Part shown: piece after piece, positions 58,589 to 64,000 of the stretch
Position numbering within the stretch: the stretch's first letter is position 1
Layout: each line of letters opens with the position of its first letter
Assembly: GCF_009758205.1 (NCBI RefSeq)
Contig: NZ_WRXN01000014.1
Location: 1 to 64,000 of the forward strand
Reading direction: 5' to 3'
DNA: 64,000 bases
Source: Chitinophaga tropicalis
GTDB lineage: Bacteria > Bacteroidota > Bacteroidia > Chitinophagales > Chitinophagaceae
Position numbers and translations under genes: made by a program
The notes under the pieces: generated by a model
Databases searched by the model: none
What the model was told of the DNA's origin: nothing
What the model saw: the letters and a program-made list of their open reading frames with translations, nothing else

Positions 58589-59650
58589 TTGGCCACACCA
58601 ATATTCTCAAATAAATCCTTCCGCCGGGCCTTCCTGGGCACAACTTATGTGTTCGCGATCCTGCAGGCAAACCTGCTGATCTACTGGTATGGCCTGAATG
58701 ACAGTATTGCGTGGACAGACAGCGTAGTGCATATTCTCCTGCTTGCGCTGTCTGCTTTTTCCGTTAGCTTCTGTCTTGGATATTACCGGCCGGCAAAAGG
58801 GAAATATGTCTTCCTGCTTGCATATTGTACTATGCAGACCGTAATGTGGACGGCCCTGAGCTTTTACATAATGCTCTACACTTTCCCGCAGGATGACAGC
58901 TACCGGGTATGGATTCACCAGGCATTGCCCGTAAGGTTCGTTTTCGGATGGCTCATCATCACAGCCCTGGGCATCAAAAGCCTGATCTGGTACGATATGG
59001 AAGAACAGAGCGAAAAGCTGTCAAGAAAGGAAGCCACAGAGAGACTGGCAAGAGAGGCAGAACTATATAAACTCAGACAACAGCTGCAGCCACACTTCCT
59101 GTTCAACAGCCTTAACTCCATCAATGCCCTGATAACACTACGCCCCCAGCAAGCCAGGGAAATGGTCCTCAAACTGAGCGATTTCCTCAGAGGTACCCTG
59201 AAACGTGAAGACCAGCAATGGATACAGTTGCCGGAAGAACTCCAGTACCTGCAATGGTACCTTGACATAGAAAAAGTACGCTTCGGACATCGCCTCGCTA
59301 CAGAGATCACAGCAGAAGAAGGAACGGAAATTTCTATGATTCCTCCAATGCTGCTGCAGCCTGTGGTGGAGAATGCCATTAAATACGGTCTTTACGATAC
59401 AACAGAAGCTATCACTATCACCATCCACGCATGGATGGAAAAAGACATGCTATTCCTGGAAGTAAAGAACCCTTTCGATGCAGAACTGCAACAACCGGTA
59501 AAAGGTACCGGCTTCGGTCTTTCTTCCATCAGCAGACGGCTATACCTCTTGTTTGCCCGTCATGACCTGCTCGAAACAAAAGCTGAAGAGAACATTTATA
59601 CAACACTGATTAAAGTGCCGCAACGCTATGATAAAAGCAGTAATAATTGA
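58589..59650 (+). CDS. membrane sensor histidine kinase (LytS/His_kinase type)
   Basis: 353 aa from a TTG at 58589; no ATG precedes the first membrane helix. Four membrane helices (about 12-32, 44-64, 73-97, 110-130), a short coiled coil, then the His_kinase domain with His169 in QPHFLFNSLNSI and the ATP-binding end QPVVENAIKYGLYD, GTGFGLSSISRRL. The short loops between helices leave almost no sensor domain, so the signal is probably sensed within the membrane, perhaps through the LiaF-like protein. Its end overlaps the regulator gene by 23 nt. Confidence 0.92.
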   Translation: MATPIFSNKSFRRAFLGTTYVFAILQANLLIYWYGLNDSIAWTDSVVHILLLALSAFSVSFCLGYYRPAKGKYVFLLAYCTMQTVMWTALSFYIMLYTFPQDDSYRVWIHQALPVRFVFGWLIITALGIKSLIWYDMEEQSEKLSRKEATERLAREAELYKLRQQLQPHFLFNSLNSINALITLRPQQAREMVLKLSDFLRGTLKREDQQWIQLPEELQYLQWYLDIEKVRFGHRLATEITAEEGTEISMIPPMLLQPVVENAIKYGLYDTTEAITITIHAWMEKDMLFLEVKNPFDAELQQPVKGTGFGLSSISRRLYLLFARHDLLETKAEENIYTTLIKVPQRYDKSSNN

Positions 59651-60371
59651 CGATGAGCCGCTGGCGCGGGAAATAGTAAAGGAATATCTGCAGGCATATA
59701 CGCAGGTCCAGGTGATGCAGGAATGTGGTGACGGATTTGAAGGATTGAAAGCTATTCAGCATCATCAGCCGGACATTGTTTTCCTGGATGTGCAGATGCC
59801 CAAGATCAACGGCTTTGAAATGCTGGAACTGGTGGAAACACTGCCTGCCATTGTTTTTACCACAGCATTTGAAGAACATGCCATCCGCGCTTTTGAAGTA
59901 AATGCTGTAGACTATCTCCTGAAACCTTTCTCAAAAGAACGTTTTGACAAAGCTGTCCAGAAATGGCTGGACCGCCATCAGGCAGATGAACAGCAGCAGC
60001 AAACAACAGCGCTGCTGGAAACTGCCGGAGCTTCCCCTTTGCAAAGCAACAGGATAGTAGTGAAGATCAACGGAAAGATCAAGATCATTCCCGTACAGGA
60101 TATCCATTACCTGGAAGCGGCAGATGATTATGTGAAGATCATTACCCCGGAAGGCCCGTTCCTGAAGAACAAGACCATGCAGTTCTTCGAGAAAACACTT
60201 GACCCGCAACAGTTTGCAAGGGTACACCGTTCCTATATGCTGAATGTGAACCAGGTAACCCGCATAGAGCCTTATGAAAAGGAAAATCACCTGGCTATAT
60301 TGCGCTCAGGCGTAAAAGTGCCTGTCAGCAAAACCGGCTATCCCCGCCTTAAATCAGCGCTGGGATTGTGA
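59628..60371 (+). CDS. LytTR-family response regulator
   Basis: 247 aa: receiver domain with D8/D9, phospho-acceptor Asp54 in IVFLDVQMP, FTTAFEEHAIRA and LLKPF, then a LytTR DNA-binding domain (about 140-247; DIHYLEAADDYVKII ... FARVHRSYMLNVNQV). The 23-nt overlap with the kinase gene makes them an obligate pair. Targets are unknown; autoregulation of the LiaF-like cluster is plausible. Confidence 0.94.
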   Translation: MIKAVIIDDEPLAREIVKEYLQAYTQVQVMQECGDGFEGLKAIQHHQPDIVFLDVQMPKINGFEMLELVETLPAIVFTTAFEEHAIRAFEVNAVDYLLKPFSKERFDKAVQKWLDRHQADEQQQQTTALLETAGASPLQSNRIVVKINGKIKIIPVQDIHYLEAADDYVKIITPEGPFLKNKTMQFFEKTLDPQQFARVHRSYMLNVNQVTRIEPYEKENHLAILRSGVKVPVSKTGYPRLKSALGL

Positions 60372-60397
60372 GCAGTTCATGGGGCTGAGACCATGAA

Positions 60398-62275
60398 CTA
60401 CTGCACTACCAGCACGGGTATCCGTACCTTATGTCTCACCTGGTTGGTAGTCTCTCCATATATCCAGTCTTTAATGCCGGTATGGCCATGACCTCCCAGT
60501 ACGAGAAAATCTGCTTCTTCTTCTTTTACAATGCGAACAATCTCCTCCGCCCGGTGTCTGTATCCAAGCAGGCCCCTGGCGCGGATGTTCCGTGAATGTA
60601 ATAACGTTACATACGTTTCCATCTGCTCTTTATCCTTCCTGGTTTCGAAATCGTCCGATTCTCTGCCAAGATATCTTGCAGAAGCGCTTTCCACTATATG
60701 TATCAGTAGATATTCCGTATGTGGGTTGCCGTGAGCAAGCGCGTTGGAAATGATCTTCTCATCGTCCAGGCTGAAATCCAGCGCCATAGCTATCCTGTTA
60801 TACACAGGCGGCTCTATGTTGTTCAATGTCAGCTCATGCACAGGATGTATACGTGCAGAGGCTTTCTGCTGGTAACGGCTGATCAGCGGATAAAGAATGG
60901 TGACCAGCAACAACGCCAGGAAACCTATTCCGGCAATGATGATGATAACGTCTACAACAGGATTGCCATCACCACTGATATAATCTGCCGCTTCTGTATA
61001 CACCATGCGTGTATTGAGATATACCAGCACAGCAGTAATGATCCAGCCTGCCACCTTCACTGCCGGCTTTACGGCGAAGTTGCCCATCGTCTTTTTATCA
61101 CTTACAAAGTGGATCAGCGGGATGATGGCAAAGCCCAGCTGGAGGCTTAACAACACCTGGCTGAATACCAGCAGTTCTCCTACCTTCTCAGGTCCTGACA
61201 GCAGGATGACCAGCAGCGCCGGCACAATGGCCAGCAGCCGGGTAAGCAACCGGCGGAGCCAGGGATTGATACGCAGGCGCAGATACCCCTCCATAACTAT
61301 CTGCCCGGCCAGCGTACCTGTTACGGTAGAGCTTTGCCCCGCGGCTATCAGCGCTACTGCAAACAGGGTAGGGGCCAGTTTGTTGCCCAGCAGCTTTTCC
61401 AGCAGCTGATGTGCGTCCTGTATCTCCGCCACATTTGTACGGCCCGTCTTGAAGAACACAGCCGCTGCCAGTATCAGGATAGCAGCATTGACAAAGAACG
61501 CCAGGTTCAGCGCTACAGCGCTGTCTATAAAGTTCAGTTTCAGCGCCTGTTTAATGCCTGCATCATCCCTTTTGATCTTGCGTGTCTGCACCAGGGCAGA
61601 ATGCAGGTAAAGGTTGTGAGGCATGACAGTAGCGCCTATGATGCCTATAGCTATATAAAGGGCGGTATTGTCAGGAAGAGAGGGAATAAAGCCGGTAACC
61701 ACTTCATTCATAGCAGGTTTTGCCATAAATAGCTCTATCAGGAAAGACAGGCCTACAATAGCTACCAGCGCAATAATAAAGGCTTCCATCTTACGGATCC
61801 CGTAACGTTGCAATACCAGCAACAGGAAAGTATCAAACACGGTGATGCTGACGCCCCATGCAAGCGGAAGACCTGTCAGCAGCTGTATCCCGATAGCCAT
61901 ACCCAGCACTTCCGCCAGGTCTGTAGCCGCTATCGCCACTTCTGCAAGTATATAAAGAATGAAATTGATAAGAGGAGGATAGGTTTCACGGTTGGCCTGC
62001 GCAAGGTCCCGCCCCCTCACAATACCCAGGCGGGCACTGAGGCTCTGCAGAAGCAGGGCCATGAGGTTGCTCATAAGCAGCACCCACAACAGTTTATAAC
62101 CGTACTGGCTGCCGCCGGCAAGGTCTGTAGCCCAGTTGCCCGGATCCATATATCCTACGCTGACAAGGTATGCAGGCCCAAAAAAGGCCAGCAGCTTCCT
62201 CCAGCGGGAAATTCCATTGGTGGTTGTATCTACACTTTGATGTACTTCGCCTAAAGAAATGTGCTGATGATCCAT
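60398..62275 (-). CDS. mntH: Nramp manganese/iron transporter fused to a UspA domain
   Basis: 625 aa. The first about 450 residues are an Nramp (MntH) transporter with eleven or so membrane helices, DPGNWATD in helix 1 and MPHNLYLHS in helix 6, the metal- and proton-coupling motifs. After a short basic linker (about 455-480) comes a universal stress protein domain (ALDFSLDDEKIISNAL ... ADFLVLGGHGHTGI.D...G.TTNQV..K...PVLVV) with the nucleotide-binding GxGHxG pattern. Typical MntH is about 410 aa. The fusion would put a stress or nucleotide sensor on the cytoplasmic side. mntR lies 44 bp upstream on the same strand. Confidence 0.92.
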   Translation of the reverse strand: MDHQHISLGEVHQSVDTTTNGISRWRKLLAFFGPAYLVSVGYMDPGNWATDLAGGSQYGYKLLWVLLMSNLMALLLQSLSARLGIVRGRDLAQANRETYPPLINFILYILAEVAIAATDLAEVLGMAIGIQLLTGLPLAWGVSITVFDTFLLLVLQRYGIRKMEAFIIALVAIVGLSFLIELFMAKPAMNEVVTGFIPSLPDNTALYIAIGIIGATVMPHNLYLHSALVQTRKIKRDDAGIKQALKLNFIDSAVALNLAFFVNAAILILAAAVFFKTGRTNVAEIQDAHQLLEKLLGNKLAPTLFAVALIAAGQSSTVTGTLAGQIVMEGYLRLRINPWLRRLLTRLLAIVPALLVILLSGPEKVGELLVFSQVLLSLQLGFAIIPLIHFVSDKKTMGNFAVKPAVKVAGWIITAVLVYLNTRMVYTEAADYISGDGNPVVDVIIIIAGIGFLALLLVTILYPLISRYQQKASARIHPVHELTLNNIEPPVYNRIAMALDFSLDDEKIISNALAHGNPHTEYLLIHIVESASARYLGRESDDFETRKDKEQMETYVTLLHSRNIRARGLLGYRHRAEEIVRIVKEEEADFLVLGGHGHTGIKDWIYGETTNQVRHKVRIPVLVVQ

Positions 62276-62319
62276 AGTGTTTCAAATAAGTGCAATGGCC
62301 CGCCATAGCAGACCATGTA

Positions 62320-62982
62320 TTATATCGGTTTTACCATTATGCTTTTTGATACCTGCTCGCTGATGGTAAAGGCAGGTTGATTCTTGATCTTCAGTTCTAT
62401 GGAGTTATCAAACTCGTAACGCTCAATCACGTCCAGCTGAGTACCCAGGCGTATCCCCTTGGCATTGAGGAATTCCAGCAGGGCGGTAGATCTGTCCGAT
62501 ACGGCCACTACTTCCAGTCGTTTGGCCCGCGCCTTATGAAGAGAGGTCTGTATACGGGGCTTTCCCATTTTGCCATGAGCGTCCGGGATCGGGTCTCCAT
62601 GAGGGTCTGTAGTGGGATTGCCTAAAAATTCACTTAAACGGTTGGTGAGCTTTTCACTGCGTACATGCTCCAGCTCTTCTGCCAGTTCATGTACCTCCTC
62701 CCAGCTGAATGCCAGCTTATTGACAAGAAAACATTCCCATAGCCTGTGCCTCCGAATGATCTGCAAAGCAGTTTTTTTGCCTTCAGCAGTAAGATTTATA
62801 CCCTGGTACTTTTCATAGTCGATCAGCTTTTTCTCCTTCAGCTTCTTCGCCATGTCCGTCACAGATGCAGGCTTTGTGTCAAGTTCTGCCGCCAGGGCAT
62901 TGGTTGTAACTGAATCCGGGCTATCTTCTTCCAATTTGTAGATCGACTTGATATAATTCTCCTCTGCAATTGACAAATTCAT
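62320..62982 (-). CDS. mntR: DtxR/MntR-family metal-dependent regulator
   Basis: 220 aa. N-terminal winged helix (MNLSIAEENYIKSIYKLEEDS..VTTNALAAELDTKPASVTDMAKKL), a metal-binding and dimerisation domain (about 75-145, with HRLWECFLV, EEVHELAEELEHV and the conserved His/Glu ligands), and a C-terminal SH3-like domain (about 150-220). With metal bound it should repress the transporter gene that follows in the same operon. A palindrome just upstream of its start is the likely operator, so it probably controls itself as well. Confidence 0.92.
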   Translation of the reverse strand: MNLSIAEENYIKSIYKLEEDSPDSVTTNALAAELDTKPASVTDMAKKLKEKKLIDYEKYQGINLTAEGKKTALQIIRRHRLWECFLVNKLAFSWEEVHELAEELEHVRSEKLTNRLSEFLGNPTTDPHGDPIPDAHGKMGKPRIQTSLHKARAKRLEVVAVSDRSTALLEFLNAKGIRLGTQLDVIERYEFDNSIELKIKNQPAFTISEQVSKSIMVKPI

Positions 62983-62998
62983 ATCTCTTAAAATAAAG

Positions 62999-63014
62999 TT
63001 TAGGTAAATCTAAA
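62999..63014. promoter_or_regulatory. probable MntR/DtxR operator
   Basis: TTTAGGTAAATCTAAA: an inverted repeat close to TTTAGGT..ACCTAAA (one mismatch), 17 nt upstream of the mntR start. It overlaps the probable -7 region of the minus-strand promoter, as expected for repression. Confidence 0.65.
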
Positions 63015-63076
63015 TAAAACGTGCCAGATATACAAATGATTGCCTTTTGGAAGTGCACCGGTTTAAATTCTTAGCC

Positions 63077-63087
63077 GGCCGCAGGCC
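63077..63087. repeat. GCA-loop GC palindrome (family member)
   Basis: GGCC-GCA-GGCC preceded by AGCC, 12 bp before the CTCAAAA hairpin at 63100. Almost the same arrangement as at 36163. Confidence 0.65.
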
Positions 63088-63099
63088 CCAAAAAGCGCC

Positions 63100-63142
63100 C
63101 TCAAAAAATCGCTTTTACCGAAGGTAAAAGCGATTTTTTGAG
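63100..63142. terminator. long perfect hairpin (CTCAAAA family, copy D)
   Basis: Perfect 20-bp arms (63100-63119 and 63123-63142) with a GAA triloop. It lies between two divergent genes, where neither mntR nor the lipoprotein gene ends, so its presence there is not explained by termination of its neighbours. Confidence 0.9.
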
Positions 63143-63222
63143 CAGTTTCTTCGCATTGAGCATAATATAAAGCTTCAAACTGCTGCACCACCCCTTTTAG
63201 TTACACACATTTCCCCCTTATT

Positions 63223-63252
63223 TTGATCATATCATTTTTTTCTCTAACTTTT
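63223..63252 (+). promoter_or_regulatory. promoter of the lipoprotein gene
   Basis: TTG at 63223-63225, exactly 19 nt, then TAACTTTT at 63245-63252 (one mismatch to TAnnTTTG). It lies 27 nt before the ATG at 63279. Confidence 0.7.
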
Positions 63253-63278
63253 CGGCCGTAATAAACAAGCACATACGC

Positions 63279-64000
63279 ATGAACAAGCTAATGTTGGTAG
63301 TACTATCTATCGGCCTCCTGGCTGGTTGTGGATCAAAGAAAGACAAAAAAGGAAAGGACGCACTGACATTTGAAGACTTCCGCCAGTTATTCAATACTGC
63401 ATCACTGCCGTATAAGCTGACCCCGGATTCCCTGAAAACCAAAGTTGCTGATTCTTCCGTGATCACAACGGAACTGTTGCAACAGTTCCTGACAGATACA
63501 CTGGCCAAAGCAGACTTCCCCGAGAACGCTGCTATAAGGTACTATCCCGTGGCATATATACAGGGGGCCGCAGTGAATTATTTCGTAGTAAAAGCTGTAG
63601 GCAAATCTGCCACTACTGCATATATCTGTTTCCTCGATAAAAAAGGTAAATACCTGAACAGGCTGGCGGCAGCAAAGATAGATGGACAGAATGAACAACA
63701 CTATTTCTCGATCGATGGTAAACAGGTGGTTAAAGTAACCAACGAGATCCAGATCGCTCCCGGACGTACCGCCACAAGAGAGGATTTCTACGGTGTATCA
63801 GATAACGGGCAAACTACCCTTATCATGACCAACTCCAGTGGAGAAGCCGCTGCAGGACAGATATTCAACCCTATAGATACCCTGCCGGCAAAGCATAAAT
63901 TATCTGGCGATTATTTTGCAGGCGAAAGCGGCCTCGTATCTATACGCGATGGAGAAGATCCAAAGTCTTTCCAGTTCTTCATCACATTCTCCAAAGAGAA
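63279..64000 (+). CDS. lipoprotein of unknown function, 3' end outside the window
   Basis: At least 240 codons, open to the right edge. Start MNKLMLVVLSIGLLAGCGSKKDKK: a lipoprotein signal with lipobox LAGC (Cys17), then a Lys-rich linker. The mature part begins with LTFEDFRQLF.TASLPYKLTPDSL, and shows alternating beta-type strands (AIRYYPVAYIQG, NYFVVKAVG, TAYICFLDKKGKYL, TTLIMTNSSGEAAAG). No family was recognised. The promoter fits exactly. Probably anchored in the inner leaflet of the outer membrane. Confidence 0.85.
   Translation, partial: MNKLMLVVLSIGLLAGCGSKKDKKGKDALTFEDFRQLFNTASLPYKLTPDSLKTKVADSSVITTELLQQFLTDTLAKADFPENAAIRYYPVAYIQGAAVNYFVVKAVGKSATTAYICFLDKKGKYLNRLAAAKIDGQNEQHYFSIDGKQVVKVTNEIQIAPGRTATREDFYGVSDNGQTTLIMTNSSGEAAAGQIFNPIDTLPAKHKLSGDYFAGESGLVSIRDGEDPKSFQFFITFSKE

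Overview
The window reads as a chromosomal segment of a member of the Bacteroidota, most likely Chitinophagaceae (Chitinophaga-like). Evidence: promoters of the Bacteroidota sigma-factor type (TTG, 19-21 nt spacer, TAnnTTTG), almost no Shine-Dalgarno sequences, a type IX secretion (T9SS) C-terminal sorting domain and a PorW/SprE-like T9SS protein, two LytTR/His_kinase regulator pairs, and Bacteroidota versions of IspH, YidC, Porin_10 and DUF4407. The genus is inferred; no 16S gene is present.

Layout. 1-95 is the 3' end of an IS transposase, followed by tRNA-Asp on the minus strand. 0.4-6.7 kb holds housekeeping genes: accA, dapA, rnz with a STAS-domain gene, and clpC. 7.2-15.2 kb is the most distinctive region: three paralogous secreted tail-fibre-like repeat proteins with the same N-terminal head module, interrupted by one T9SS-sorted surface protein and preceded by a promoter region with three palindromes. 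15.4-24.6 kb has cmk, a possible non-coding transcript, a TPR histidine kinase with its LytTR regulator, ispH, a rhomboid protease, rpsA and a HAD phosphatase. 25.0-28.7 kb is an assimilatory sulfite/nitrite reductase with two siroheme-synthesis genes. 28.7-29.2 kb is gene-free and holds a strongly folded candidate ncRNA with its own promoter.

29.4-38.6 kb holds an HD hydrolase, an acyl-CoA thioesterase, a repeat-rich non-coding stretch, pyrG, yidC, an M28 peptidase and a class A penicillin-binding protein. 38.9-45.4 kb has the PorW/SprE-like TPR protein, a membrane-anchor protein resembling the front half of M23 peptidases, a bactofilin, AtpZ and a small membrane protein (without the ATP synthase genes that would be expected next), an SprT-like protein and DUF4407. 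45.7-53.6 kb has sucC, purine nucleoside phosphorylase, a Porin_10 porin, two small proteins (one of 23 aa), an L,D-transpeptidase and an aldo/keto reductase. 53.7-56.4 kb carries two isocitrate dehydrogenases of different subfamilies in tandem. 56.5-64.0 kb has an SGNH hydrolase, a LiaF-like/DUF4288/histidine kinase/LytTR cluster, a manganese operon (mntR then an Nramp transporter fused to a UspA domain) and the start of a lipoprotein gene.

Two families of short hairpins recur between genes: GC-rich palindromes with a constant GCA-type triloop and variable arms, and long perfect hairpins of the form CTCAAAAA...TTTTTGAG, most of them also with GNA triloops. The best candidates for something undescribed are the tail-fibre-like cluster, the 28.9 kb ncRNA, and these hairpin families.
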